A stretch of 64,000 nucleotides of DNA from positions 168,101,220-168,165,219 of the forward strand of contig CM077162.1 in NCBI GenBank assembly GCA_039583875.1, in the 5' to 3' direction. Positions 45,290 through 57,022 of this stretch are shown one piece after another. Every line of letters begins with the position of its first letter. Positions within the stretch are counted from its first letter, which is position 1. Made by a program: the position numbers and the translations under genes. The stretch comes from Platanthera guangdongensis. Taxonomy: Eukaryota > Streptophyta > Magnoliopsida > Asparagales > Orchidaceae. The notes below the pieces were generated by a model. It worked only from the letters and a program-made list of their open reading frames with translations, did no database searches and was not told where the DNA came from.

Positions 45290-46904
45290 AATTTGTGAAG
45301 TGGAAGTGGTTGACGGGACAGGCCGGGCGGCCTGGGCGGACAGCATTGGCGGACTAGGCTGACTGGGCGGACTGTGATGTGCGGCCTAGTGGAAAGTCTA
45401 TTGAAAGCCGGCTGTCTTCTGAGCGGGTTGTTTGCATGGAGTCCGCAGACTGTGCGGCCTGGTATCTGCAGATAGAGAGGCTTGCGGACTGGTGCATTGC
45501 TCAGTGGCCGTGGTGCAAGCTTGTGCTGTTATGCGGTTTGGCTCGTGTCCGCGGGAAGCTTGCGGACTGATATGTCCGCGGTGTGGGCTGTTGCGGACTG
45601 AGCTTAGAGCTTGGCTGAGGCCTTGTCAAGCTCTGGTGGTACAGCAGGTGCTTTGCTGTGGAGATCATTGGCGGCCTGGTTTTGGAGTCCGGGAGATGGT
45701 TGTTGCGTTGGACAGGAGTGCGAGGAGCTCGCGGACTGTTGGCGGTCTGTGCTTTGGTGTCTGGCGGACGGGAGTTTGTGTCTGTCATGCTCGCATTGGC
45801 CTTTGATGGTTTTGGACTTGGTCACACTTTGTGCCAAGACCATGGTGTCCGCGGTATCCGCCAAGTCCGCTGTGACCGGGCGGACTGTTGCTATCTGCCT
45901 TTGGTCGTGTACTTGTGGCGGATTGAGGTGTGAGTCTTGCGGACTGCCTCGGGTTGGTGCGGACTGCCATTGAAGGGGGTTTGCTGTCCTGCAGTTATTG
46001 GAGCTTTGCGGGCTGATGCCTTGTCCGCATAGCTTGGGCGGACTGGAGAGGGTTCGCCAATGTTGCCTTGCTCCTGGTGGTTTTCCTTGGTATCCAGCTA
46101 AGTCCTTGCGGACTCGGCAGACGGTGTTTTTCTATTGCGCGGGCTTGGGCGGTGTCTCTATCTCTAGGGCGGTGACCACACTCCTCACCTAGCCTATAAA
46201 TAGGACCCCCTGGCAGGTCTATAGTAACTTGAGTGAATAGTAAGTTGGGTTGTGCAAAGATCTGCGGTCTCAGTTTGTCTGTCCGCGCGGATTGTTTCAG
46301 TGCTGAAGTTTCTATGTGCAGGTCACGCGGTTTGCTTCAAGGAGCCAGGAGTTTGGCTGTGACTTCAGTCAAGTACTTGAAAGTGTGCGGTCTCTGCGGA
46401 TTCAGCAGGAGGTCGCTGTGCGGCTTGTCAGCTCTGTTTCATCTTTGCCAGCTTCAATAACCTGTCCGCCGACTTCAGGCGGGTAGGGTATGTTCCTCAG
46501 TTCAGCCTCAGCAGGATACGAATAACGGTGTGTCCGCGCGGCCTTGCGGCTTCGGCGGACTCCGTGGCTATTCGGCGGATTGCAGCTAAGTTCGGGCGAT
46601 CTTAGCTGACTCGGCGACCTCGGTGACCTCGGCGGTCTCGGCGGACTCCGGTGCTATCCGCCCGGCTTGGATTTTTTGGTGCTTTTTGTTTACAACTGTT
46701 ATACTAGCGAAATCATGTCTCATTATGTATGCCTCATGTTGTAAAGAAGTGAATGAATAAAAGACATGCTTGTGCTTCCATTGTTTGTTGGGATTAACCC
46801 TTGTTCCTTGGTTTTTCGCTGGTTCAACGTGAGAACTGGGTAGTTCTGAAGATATTAATTTGGCGTTTGGGCTATCTTGCTGACCAAGTTGAGAAAATTT
46901 AAGA
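45284..46904 (+). repeat. 3' LTR of C5
   Basis: 1621 bp, partner of 39903-41516 with a few per cent differences by eye. It ends TTTAAGA instead of TTTAACA, then AGTTG. TATA 46195-46202, AATAAA 46756-46761. Confidence 0.95.
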
Positions 46905-46909
46905 AGTTG

Positions 46910-47739
46910 TATGTCTTTGGGTAGTATTTAGGAGGTTTTGGAGGTGCGGCAGGATTATTCCATCCATGTTCTCGATCATAGAGTCTTCTTTTGGTCATAG
47001 ACTTCTCATACAAGTCCCACTCATAGGAGCTATAATGATCATGTCTATTCTCATTAAAGTCCAAAACTAACTTGAGAGTTTCAAGGATTAGTGCCTTTGA
47101 GGTAGGACTCCAAGTCTCTACAAATTCATGAGCTTTTCTTTTCTCTACCTCTGAAACTGGAATGGATCTGCTGGCAAAAGCTCCATCACCATACTTTCTT
47201 TTCTTTGGAATATGAATCTCAGGAGGAGCTTGAAGAAGTATATCAGCTAGATCAGATTCCCAAAGCTGAGAATAAGTTTCTGGAGGAGGAGCTTTAGAGC
47301 CTTCAGGTCTTGGAGGAAATATAGGCTGAGGAACTGGTGCATGATGAGCTAGAGGATTCATATGATGGGGAATTATATTTGGATCTACTTTAAAGTCAGG
47401 GAAGATCTGGTTGTGCATCCACACAGCTGTATCATAGGTGTGAAATTTTACACTATGGATCTTATTTTGCACATCAGTATGAGCTTCCTTCAGCTTTTCT
47501 TCCCAGAGAGTTTGTTTGCAGCATCTGAGGTTTCTAGATATTCTTTGACTAATGTCTCCCCCTTTCTTACTTCTACAGTTAATTCGTTGATGGCAGATTC
47601 TTTGAAAGTACCCCCTTCTTCATAGATTTTGAAAGTGTGTCCTTGGGCCAGCTTTTCTAACTGTATTTGATTATTAGTAAGCGTAATATATTGTTCCATC
47701 ACATGGCCAACACTAGTAATTGTGTGGTTCAGTGCTTTT
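46910..47739 (-). pseudogene. ORF3 of C3, C-terminal half
   Basis: Frames 47747-47490 and 47472-46905 (one frameshift between them) encode a helical segment (VMEQYITLTNNQIQLEKLAQ), KGETLVKEYLETS, then a Pro-rich stretch and a Lys/Arg-rich region (VSEVEKRKAHEFVETWSPTS, RRLYDREHGWNN, PPKPPKYYPK). The same order, coiled segment, KGERVLV, then EQWSSTSRNIIL and a basic YFRKPFHYFERQR end, is seen in C4 ORF3 (51812-50814). I take it as the same protein family. C5 and T2 truncate it on both sides. Confidence 0.7.
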
Positions 47740-48817
47740 TGATGCACGCGAAGCCTGGCTGTAAATTATCAAGGGAGCACGGTGGGTCCGGATTTCACGC
47801 GACAAATTATAGGCAAGTGCACCTATCGCAAGTAATACAGGATATTCAGAGGAATATCAAGATCATAAACTTCCCGGGAATGGGTTGATTATCCCTACTA
47901 CTCTGGAAGAACTATTATTTTACCGAAATATTTAAGTTGTAGATTTTAAATAAAATAAAGCTGAAAATAGATTAAGAACAAAGTTGATGAAGAAATAACA
48001 CTCGGTATCGAATTACATTAGGACTAAAATAGATTTGAATAATTAGAGATCTTAGATTTCAATTCAATTAAAGCAGAAACTTGGCTGTGGATTTTCCAAA
48101 AGAATGAGCTCACCTATCTCTAGGAATATCGCTCACGTGAACATTAAGACTATTCGACCGGGCTCTCGTCCGACAAAGGATTCCTCTTAATGCTCGTAAT
48201 ACGCTATGAACCCCGCTATTAGGTGGAGAACCCAATCCGGTAGAGTTTGCGCCCCTCCTCTCTCGAGAGTTAGTGTGAAACTCTTTTTACCCAGGGGTGA
48301 TCAGTCCAAACGCGCGGCCTCTCAGCTAGCCAGCGTATGGATAACAAAAATAGAGCCCACACATCGATATGTGGTTCTACGCGTCGTTAACCTGGGGTAA
48401 ACCTTACGTTTTTTAATTAAATAGAAAAATAAGACCTTTAGTTATTTAAAACATTTTATATCCCAATGTTCGTCAATACCGAGGGCAAAAAGCAATTAGC
48501 CACTCATCGGAATGGAATGGCTTATGAGTTTGGTTAGGCGTGAGTTCTAACCTAAGCGCTGAAGGGTTACAAAAAAATAAGAAAAAGAATCAAAAACTTA
48601 ATATTAGAAATAAAAAAAACTACTAAAAAGTAAAAACACACGCACTCAACCAAACACATAATAAAGAAAAAGAAACAAAAACTAAGTTACAAAAAAGAGA
48701 AAATTGCATAATTGAAATGACAAGTCCTACTCAAACGAGTATGCGGTAAATTAAAGCTGAAAATTACAAGTCCTACTCAAATGAGTAGGCGAGAAATGAA
48801 AGCGAGTCCTACTCAAA
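47740..48817 (-). repeat. 3' LTR of T2, left part
   Basis: It aligns with 5583-6640 and 13188-14240, for example GAGCTCACCTA-CTATAG-ATATCGCTCAC and CACATCGATATGTGGT-CTACGCG. It ends in TCAAA (48813-48817), the C4 target duplication. No gene. Confidence 0.85.
48725..48817 (+). repeat. Hairpin words CCTACTCAAACGAGTAGG in T2 LTR
   Basis: Copies at 48725-48743 and 48772-48789, and a third (48808-48817) split by C4 with its other half at 60917-60924. Further copies at 61192-61209 and 61228-61245. Arms CCTACTC/GAGTAGG enclose a 3-4 nt loop. T LTRs carry the word at 6622-6639 and 14226-14243. Confidence 0.85.
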
Positions 48818-49816
48818 TGAAAGAATTGGTTCCTAAACACCTAGAGGGGGGGTGAATAGGCTCAATTCTATTTCCTTCAAAGGCAAAATATTAATTCAGT
48901 TAATTAATGGAAATATACAGTTCTACAACTATCACAACACAGAAATAACAATACCACACACAATCACAGATGGCACACTGATTTATAGTGGTTCTCCAAG
49001 GTCTGGGTACATCCACTTTCCCCCTTCGCCTATCTAGCAGTGTACTAGATTCGGCCTAACTTCTTTCCTTCTCCTCAGATCCGCAGATCTTACAGCTCAG
49101 AACCCAAACAAGGCTCCTACAACTCAGAGTGAGTCCACACTCCTACAGCTCAGGCAATCTGCCCTACCTCAACCTTCAATAAGGCCTGCAACTCAGAGAT
49201 GAAAATCTCCTACAACTCAGGCTCTCAGCCCTACCTCAGCCTTCAACAAGGCCTACCACTCAGAGAACTTAATATCCTACAACTCATCCTTTATAAATCA
49301 GGCTTACAACTCAGATCTTCAAAAGATCCTACTGAAAATAGATGTAAATTTGAAATTTACCACCACCCTGGTTGAGAGAGAAAGGATGGAAGGTTTCTTG
49401 ATCAGTTCTTGAAAGAATCTGACGTTAGAGATCAACCTGTCTTAGCTTTCTTCGAAACTTCTTGAATCTGAACACAGTAGGGTTGATCTCCTTTGAAGTC
49501 GATCTTCAATCAGCTTCTTTCTTGAAATTCAGAAATCAATCTGAATTCTTCTTGGCAGACTGGTTCAGAATCTGCACTTAAGAGACTTGTTGATGTAAAT
49601 CCCTTTCTTCACTTGAATAGATGGAGCTCTCTCTCACTCCAAATTCTTCTGGAGATTCTTCTGAATTCTTCTTTGAATTCACTTGACAAACTATGAGTAC
49701 ATCACCACTTGAGAATGTCTTCTTAGATCTTCTGATGAAAATCTTCTTCTGTTTTCGTGTTTATTTTTTTATCTCATCCATTTCATGTGTGTGTCTTCTT
49801 CTGTTGATAGAGAATG

Positions 49817-49826
49817 TATTTATATA
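49817..49826 (-). promoter_or_regulatory. TATA box of C4 3' LTR
   Basis: TATATAAATA on the minus strand, about 130 bp downstream of the U3 array. The right LTR has TATATAAAG at 60157-60165. Confidence 0.75.
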
Positions 49827-49954
49827 GACTTCCTCCATGGTAACTGGCTGATCCGATTTCTAACGAACTTCTGACAGCTCTAACAGCTTCAGTAGACTTG
49901 TTGAATATCACAGTTGTCAAGCCTTCAGTCACTTCTTGAAACTCTATCTCTGTC

Positions 49955-50410
49955 AGCAGAGTGTCGAGACTGAACTTCATCATGTGTCGACACAAGTAGA
50001 CTAAGTGTCTACACAAGCCTTGGTGGTGTCGACACTGCTCCCTTGGTGTTGATACTGCTGCTCGACACAGCTTCTGTAGAATGTGTCGACATAGTCACTT
50101 CTTCTCTTCACAAAAATCAACTTTGTTGAAACTCTGCTATGTGTCGACATAAGTCCTGTGTGTGGACACAGTTGATGTCGACAAAGTCTTCTGTGTGTCG
50201 ACACTTCCTCTGTGTGTCGACAAAGTTGATGTCGACTAAGCTTTTCTGTGTGTCGACACTGCCTCTGTGTGTCGACACAGTTTCTTCTGGTGTCAACACA
50301 GCCTTTCCAAGTGTCGACAAAATTGACTCCAAGTGTCGACTCGGCTTTTCTCCAGTGTCGACACAAGCCTTCATAAGTGTCAACATAGCTTCTTCTGGTG
50401 TCGACTCATG
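49955..50410 (-). repeat. U3 array of GTGTCGACAC words, C4 3' LTR
   Basis: About 18 copies of GTGTCGACAC or variants around the GTCGA core, spaced about 20-35 bp. Frames in it (CRH/VDT repeats) are by-products. Confidence 0.9.
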
Positions 50411-50550
50411 GACTTATAAATGTTTCCTGCATTCCTGCATTTTCTTAACCTGCACATATAAATTCAAAACATCAAATACACCTTGATGCATATCATTGAG
50501 TAAGGTGAGACTTCTTCAAATCTAGTACACATTTTCCAATGTACCCAACA

Positions 50551-50566
50551 ATCTCCCCCTATTTGG
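50551..50566 (-). other. Polypurine tract of C4
   Basis: CCAAATAGGGGGAGAT on the minus strand, directly before the LTR start TGTTGGGTAC. Identical to the C2 tract. Confidence 0.85.
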
Positions 50567-50813
50567 AGAAGTCATAACCCTTAGTCAATGATATACACCA
50601 TTCATAATAAACACACATTATGATGTATAAAAACATTATATGACAGGGTAACTTATAAACAAAACATGTATAAAATGTCATCACAGAATAATGATGCAAA
50701 CATAATGAGCACTAATCATTATTTTGTTTAAACTTTCAAAAGTTTCTTAACAATAGTTTACATCAATTTTTAAAACTAAAGATTACAATGTTGTAAAATC
50801 TAGTCAATGTATT

Positions 50814-53407
50814 CTAAGGCTGATCAGGCTCCTTGATGACTATGTCTTTGCCTGACTGAATCTTGGCTTGTATTGGAGCTTCAGTATCTTTAGTTGGCTT
50901 CTTGCCCTTCAGATCTTTCTTCTTTTGTTCTTCAGCCCTTATCCTTTGTCTTTCAAAATAATGAAAAGGCTTTCGGAAGTACTTGCTAGGCTCCTGAGCA
51001 TTAGGAGGTAGCGTCCCAGCTTTTGCCTTTCTTCTATATTGCAAAATGGCTTCCTGCCTAGCTTCATGCTTGTTCCATTCTTGCTCTATGTACCATTTAC
51101 CCCTGTCATGTGTCTTGTCCTTCACAGCCTTTCAGGCAGTCAATATAATATTCCTAGAAGTAGAACTCCATTGTTCAAAATCAGGCTTCAACTCTGCCTG
51201 TTCTCTGAACCTTTTCTTAGATAATAGAGCTTCCTTCTGAGCTTTCTTGGCAGCCTCTGACATTTCCACTTTCTCAATAATAATATTGGCAACCTCCTGT
51301 GGAGGACTGTACATTGACTGTACTTCTTGCTAAATCATATCAAAATCTGCTGGAGGGTAAATGACCTAAGCAACTTTAGGTTGATCACCTTCAAAATAAG
51401 CAGGTTGCACACCTGACTCAGCTACATTATCATCATCACATAGTGGTGGATATCCAAGGGTGGCTCTGATGCTATTAGATATCCATTTAGCATGATCTGA
51501 GCCTGCTTTGACTAACACTCTCTCCCCCTTTATGACTTCTCTCTCAACATAAGCTCTGAGGTCATCTTTCTGAAATCTTACTTGGGCATCTAGATAATTA
51601 ACACCATCTTTAGAAAATGACCTTAGTTTCAGTAGCTGATCAGAAATGATCTTTTGAGAATTCTTAATAGTTGTTTGTACAGCAGCTAGTTCTTCCTGTA
51701 ATTGTTTATCAAAATCTGACTTGTCTTTGGCCCTTGCCTCGGCCAGGGTAGTAGCAGTATTCTTTAATTCTGTAACAATCACATTATGTGATTCAGTCAG
51801 ATTGTCATTCATCCTTAGTTGATTTTATAGGGCATATCCATGTTTAACAACAATATCATCAACTTGAGTCTTTATTCAATCTTGTTGTTTTGCCAGAAAA
51901 ACTACAACATTACCTCCCTTATGGAAGCAATCTGTCATTTCCTTCTTGTTCTGATTTACTTCAAATCTTATATATTTAATATCTTGAGATAATGATAACT
52001 GCAATTTATTATGTCTCTCATCCATATACTTTTCTATGGCTATTCTTTGTTAATCTAATTTGACTTGCAAAGATACCAGTAAGGAGCTATAATCAGTGGC
52101 TGGGGCAGGTTGTGGAGCAGTTTGCAATTCCCTTTTATAACTTTGGCTTCTTCTTTTGAAAACCATCAGCTTTCTCTTCTTTGCTTGAATTTCTGCTTCA
52201 TCTTCAGAAGATGAGGTACTTGCTATATCAACTCTTTTCTGAGGACTAGGAGGCAGTTCCTTTTTAGTCCTAGGTTCCTCCCCCTCAATTTCAGCTTGCT
52301 CCCCCTCAGTTCTTGCTTACTCCCCCTCAGTTCTTGATATTTCTATATCAGGGAACAACTCTTCAAGGGTAAACTCTTGTTGAGGTTGGACTGGAGGCAC
52401 TCTTAACTCTGGAGCATCAGCAGCTGTAGATGCATCCTCCATGATAACATCCTGTGCTGGATTGTTGAGTTGAGTGGTCTAGTCAACATCAACCAAGGGC
52501 AGCGTTAGTGTTTCATCCTCATTATGGAAAATTGATTGATTAACTTCTTGGATTACCTCAAGAATAGTTTGATTTGCCATTTCACTATCTAAGTGTGATG
52601 GCTCTTCCTCAAGATGAGTCTCCCCTGCACCTGAGCACCATCTGTAATGTCTTGTGCAGGAGATTTTTCAGCAATCTCTGGCCTCTCTTCATCAGGCATG
52701 TCCTTTCTTAGGACTCTGTCCCATCTGGAGATTATCCTTATATCCATTCTTCTCATGTGGTTGATCTTAAAACCAGTAGTCTGTTCCATTACTTCTTGAA
52801 TTGTTTCAGCCAAGTATAGACTCATGATTCTTCCCAAATTTGGCTTCTTGATACCTTCCTTAATCTTTTCAAAGATTACTGCAGACCAATCTGTGTTCAG
52901 TCTGAAGATAATCCTGGTCATCAGGCTGAACATATAGGCTGAAACCCTATCATGTCCCCCTGACTTGCAGAGAATGACCTTTCTAACCACTTCAGAAAGG
53001 AATTTTCCTTGCAGATTCATCCCTTTCCTGTTCATTGCAGATCCAATCTTCATGATGGGATCCAATCCACACCACTGGAGTGTTTCCCTTATCTTGGTAG
53101 AGGTAACTTCTTCATCTTGTTGAGTTTTGGGCAGATGAAGAGTTTTTCGTATGCTCTTCATGGTGAGTTTGATTTTAGTACCCTGGATGGAGGACCTAAT
53201 CTTTAATCCAGTAGAATCATGAGTTGCAGCTGTATAGAACTCAAGGATTTCCTTCTTCCATATCTTAGTAGGTTCGGATACTAGAAATTCCAAACCATTT
53301 TCTGCAATTAGGGCTATTACTGTTTTAATCTCGGGTTTCGCATTATCAAAAGCGTTGCGAACCAGCTCATAGCCTTCGATGACGTTATCTTCAAACTTTG
53401 GTGCCAT
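50814..53407 (-). pseudogene. ORF3 of C4: accessory protein downstream of RNase H
   Basis: The start ATG (53407) has a good plant context (CCCCAATGGC). The first 272 codons are open and hold the domain shared with C2 ORF3: I-GTKIKLT, GKFLSEVVRKVILC, HDRVSAYMFSLM, LNTDWSAVIFEKIKEGI, LGRIMSLYLAE. Then, after frame breaks from 52589, come a Gln/Glu-rich region, a coiled-coil-like segment (51812-51366) with KGERVLV, and a basic C-terminal part (51314-50814) ending KEPDQP. Reconstructed length would be about 860 codons, like C2. No membrane segment or catalytic motif is evident. Function unknown. Confidence 0.7.
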
Positions 53408-53408
53408 T

Positions 53409-53870
53409 GGGGTTGAGGGAAATCTTGGATTGAGAAGAGAGAATTTGTCGACACAAGGTTTTGTTCTCTAAAATATGTAGAGTGTGTCGACAGAGTATGT
53501 TGTTGACCTATTTATATCCTTCTAAATAATGAAGGTCCAAAGGCACGTCAAAATTCTCTTAATGTGTCGACACAGTTGAAATGTGTCGACACAGACTTCT
53601 AATGTCTCGACAGAAGTGTTGATGTCTATATGTCGACACCAATTGATGATGTGCCGACACATACATTCTTATCAGTTCGATAGAAATTCTGTGTCAACTC
53701 TAATTCTAAGTGCCGACACAACTTCTGGATGCGTCGACACAATTGCTCTGAAGTGTCGACACCAATTTTCTAGATGTCGACACCACCTTCCTGGAGTGTT
53801 GACACCAACTACTATGTGTCGACACAGACAACTTTTTGTGTCGACACAATTTTACTTAGCTAAATTTATT
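53409..53870 (-). repeat. Internal array of the C4 U3 word, upstream of ORF3
   Basis: About fifteen GTGTCGACAC-type words in the spacer between the RNase H stop (53874) and ORF3, the same word as in the C4 LTRs. It is the counterpart of 23255-23530 in C2, with a different word. The frame at 53583-53897 is a by-product. Confidence 0.9.
53509..53516 (-). promoter_or_regulatory. Candidate internal TATA box for C4 ORF3
   Basis: TATAAATA in GGATATAAATAGGTC on the minus strand, 102 nt upstream of the ORF3 ATG and within the word array. This spacing suits a promoter with a short leader. No experimental support is available here. Confidence 0.6.
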
Positions 53871-53873
53871 AAA

Positions 53874-54604
53874 CTAATTTATGTTCAACATTCCTAATTC
53901 AATTTTGAAATTATTGAATTTAGTTTCATCTAATGACTTAGTGAACATGTCAGCAATTTGTAAATCTGTATTAACAAATTCGAAAGAAATATCTTCTTTT
54001 TCTACATGATCTCTAAGAAAATGGTATCTTATTTCTATATACTTTGTTCTACTATGAGAAACAGGATTATGAGCAATAGAAATAGCACTAGTAGAATCAC
54101 ATAATAATGGAGTTCTACTTACCTGAATACCATAATCTTCTAACTGATGTTGTATCCAGAACAGCTGTGCACAGCAACTTCCTGCAGAAACATACTCTGA
54201 CTCAGCTGTGGAAATTACCACATTAGTCTGCTTCTTACAGCTCCATGACACCAATCTTCCTCCTAGAAATTGATAGGTTCTTGTTGTCTTTTCCTATCTA
54301 CTTTGCATCCTACAAAGTCTGCATCTGAAAAGCCTATTAGGAGAAAATCTCTATTCCTAGGATACCAAAGGCCTAGATTAGGTGTGCCCTTAGAATATCT
54401 CAAAATCCTTTTGACAGCAGTATAATGAGATTCTTTAGGGCAGGATTGGTACCTAGCACAAACACATGTAGCATACATGATGTCAGGTCTACTAGCAGTC
54501 AGATAAAGGAGTGAGCCAACTATCCCTCTATACAAAGACTCATCTACATGTTTCCCTGCATCATCTTTGCTTAGAGACATACTTGTCCCTATCGGAGTTC
54601 TCAT
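53874..54604 (-). pseudogene. pol: RNase H region of C4
   Basis: SLLYLTASRPDIMYATCVCA, GFSDADFVGCKVDRK, then a frameshift near 54260 and SWSCKKQTNVVISTAESEYV, LLCDSTSAISIAHNPVSHSR and DMFTKSL. Catalytic acidic residues are present. It stops naturally at 53874. Confidence 0.9.
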
Positions 54605-55682
54605 GGTAGTGGATGACTCTATATCATACTTCTTAATTAACTTCTGGGTGAACTTAGACTGGATATGGACAAACCATCATTAGTCTGTCTTACTTGGAGT
54701 CCCAAGAAGAACTTCAGTTCTCCCATACTGCTCATCTCAAACTTCTCTTGTATAAGTTTTGCAAACTTTCTACAAAGGTTGTTTTCTGTAGAACCAAATA
54801 TTATGTCATCAACATATATTTAGACTAGGATGATCTTTCGTTTGGATTCTCTAAGAAATAGAGTCTTGTCTATTTCAACTGTGAGAATTTGTTCTCAATG
54901 AGGAAAGTAGATAGGGTTTCATACCAAGCCCTTGGGGCTTGTTTCAACCCATATAAAGCTTTCCTAAGTTTATAAACATAATTAGGTTTGAATGGATCAA
55001 CAAAACCCGAGGGTTGTTCTACATAGACCTCCTCTTTTAAGTCTCCATTTAAGAATGCTGACTTAACATCCATTTGGAACACTTTGAAGCATTGATATGC
55101 TGCATAGGCAAGGAATAGCCTTATTGCTTCCACCCTTGCCACTGGAGCAAAAGTCTGATCAAAGTCTATGCCCTCTTCCTGCCTGTATTCATTGGCAACT
55201 AGTCTTGCCTTGTTCTTCACTATGATCCCACTCTCATCAAGCTTATTTCTATAAATCCACTTTGTCCCTATGACATTGTGGCCCTTTGGTTTTGGAACCA
55301 ACTCCCAGACCTTGCACCTTATGAATTGATTTAATTCCTCCTGCATAGCATCAATCCAGTGTGGGTCTTGAATAGCTTCTTCAAATCTCTTGGGTTCTAG
55401 TTGAGATAAGAAGCTTGAGTAAAGAACTATGTTTAAGTTCCTGCTTCTTGTTTGTAATCCATGTCTTGGATCACCAATGATCTGGTGTGCAGGATGATCC
55501 TTTAAATGTCTAACTGCTGGAGGTAATCTATCAACAGTTTGACCTTCTTCAATCTCTTCATTATGCTGCACCTCATGGTCTTCATCAGCCTCTTGAGTGT
55601 CTTGTACTCCCCCTGGACAGCAACTAACATTTTCCTCATCCTGCTTTGTAGTTGGATCTCCTCTGATAGTAAGCTGGTCCAT
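54605..55682 (-). pseudogene. pol: Reverse transcriptase of C4
   Basis: [92 protein letters not shown], then a frameshift at about 54870. The catalytic YVDD is at 54805-54816, preceded by a stop (LV-stop-IYVDD). GELKFFLGLQVRQ follows, then another shift near 54650. Confidence 0.9.
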
Positions 55683-55688
55683 CTTCTG

Positions 55689-56530
55689 CTATATACCTGT
55701 AGAGCTACAAGAACTACTAGGAAACTCACTGTTAATAAGTTTAGATTCATCAAATATGACATGAACAGACTCTTCTACAACTTGAGTAGCCAAATTGTAG
55801 ACCCTATAAGCCTTACTATTGTTGTTGTACCCAACAAATATCCCATCTTGGGATTTGGCAGCAAACTTAGTTGGGTGAGACTTGCCATTGTTAAGCACAT
55901 AGCACTTGCAACCAAAGATCCTAAAATAGGATAAGTTTGGTTTTCTGCCTTTCATAACCTCATAGGGTGTTTTTTGTGGCTTTTGGTGATGGAAGCCCCA
56001 GTGTTTACTACCTCATCCCAGAAATATTTTGGAAGAGTAGTGTCACTCAATAGTGTTCTTCCAGCCTCAATCAATGTCCTATTCTTTCTTTCAGCAATGC
56101 CATTTTGCTGAGGTATTCTAGGTGAGGAGAATTCCTGATGAATCCCAAATTCTTCACACAACCTTGTCATACTTTCAGATTGGAATTCAGTTCCATGGTC
56201 ACTTCTGATTTTGACCATTGAACTATCTAATTCATTCTGAATTTGTTTAACAAAATTGCTGAAGACATTTGGGGTTTCAGATTTCTGCCTCAGAAAGAAT
56301 ACCCATGAAAATCTAGAATAGTCATCTACAACCACAAAAGTGTAGACCTTACTACCTAGACTATGAAATGGCATAGGACCAAATAAATCCATATGCAAGA
56401 GGTATAAGCACCTCACAGAGTCTTTGGTTTCTAGGATATGAAAGGAGGATCTGGTCTTCTTGCCTTTTTGACAAGCTGAGCATATTCCATCCTTAAAGCA
56501 CTTAACTTGAGGACCATTCCTCACTAACTC
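55689..56530 (-). pseudogene. pol: Integrase of C4
   Basis: CSACQKGKKTRSSF (zinc region end), LLHMDLFGPM, FVVVDDYSRFSWVFFLRQK, IRSDHGTEFQSESM and QQNGIAERKNRTLIEAGRTL: the D-D-E core is intact. A frame change after FWDEVVNTG (about 55970) leads to the C-terminal part FRIFGCKCYVLNN, FVGYNNNSKAYRVYN and HVIFDESK. A stop near 55684 separates it from RT. Confidence 0.9.
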
Positions 56531-57022
56531 TTAACTAAAGAGTTGGCCAATAGTCTTGTAGTTAAGATGAGCTAGCCTCTTGTGCCATTTGACACAATGA
56601 GAGGCTTTCTCATCTGCCACAAGACAGATAGGAGAAGTTTTATTCTCACTCTCAAAGTTTAGGCAATATAAATTTCTTTTTCTATAGCCAGTCAATATGA
56701 CTTTTTGATCACTTGACCTCTTGATATGATAGCCATTCTTGATAAATGAAATGTCATATCCAAGATCACTCAGCTGGCTTATGCTTATTAGGTTATGTTT
56801 CAAACCCTTCACATATGCCACTTGAGTGATAGTGATTAAGTTGTTAGAAATGTTACCAAACCCTTTGATGACTCCTTTTTCAGAACAACCAAAGATTACT
56901 TTAGGCCCATTCAATATTGGTGAGTAGTCCTTCAGCAATCCTCTTGTTCCAGTCATGTGCCTGGAACATCCACTTTCCAAGTACCAGATAGGGGCATGGC
57001 AACTTGGACTCACCTGCAACAA
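56531..57022 (-). pseudogene. pol: Protease and integrase N-terminus of C4
   Basis: WYLESGCSRHMTG: the usual catalytic Asp of DSG is Glu here. Then VIFGCSEKGVIKGFGN, VAYVKGLKHNLISISQLSDL and WHKRLAHLNYKT, the start of the integrase zinc region. Ends at a stop at 56531. Confidence 0.85.

Larger units (their letters stand above)
39903..46904 (+). mobile_element. Element C5: Ty1/copia element inserted in C3 ORF3
   Basis: A complete 7.0-kb plus-strand element: LTRs 39903-41516 and 45284-46904, PBS 41517-41529, gag-pol 41640-45289, polypurine tract. AGTTG duplications lie at 39898-39902 and 46905-46909. The LTR end AACA is AAGA in the right copy. The lineage differs from C2/C4: single gag-pol region, no third ORF. 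Gag is mostly deleted and two catalytic sites are altered, so it is non-autonomous. Confidence 0.95.
37904..47739 (-). mobile_element. Element C3: copia element, 3' part, hosting C5
   Basis: Only the 3' LTR (37904-39629), polypurine tract and the end of ORF3 are visible. C5 interrupts ORF3 at 39903-46904, and T2 cuts the element at 47740. Polypurine tract, R/U5 block and ORF3 show it is of the C2/C4 lineage. Its pol and 5' LTR lie beyond T2, outside the window. Confidence 0.85.
48818..50550 (-). repeat. 3' LTR of C4
   Basis: Plus-strand ends TGAAAGAATTGG and GTACCCAACA, 1733 bp. It has CACCTAGAGGGGGGGTGAATA and TATAGTGGTTCTCC...CTGGGTACATCCACT, and a run of dispersed TCCTACAACTCAGA words (49080-49330) also seen in C3. 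Minus-strand U3: GTGTCGACAC array (50410-49955), then TATATAAATA at 49817-49826. Confidence 0.95.
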
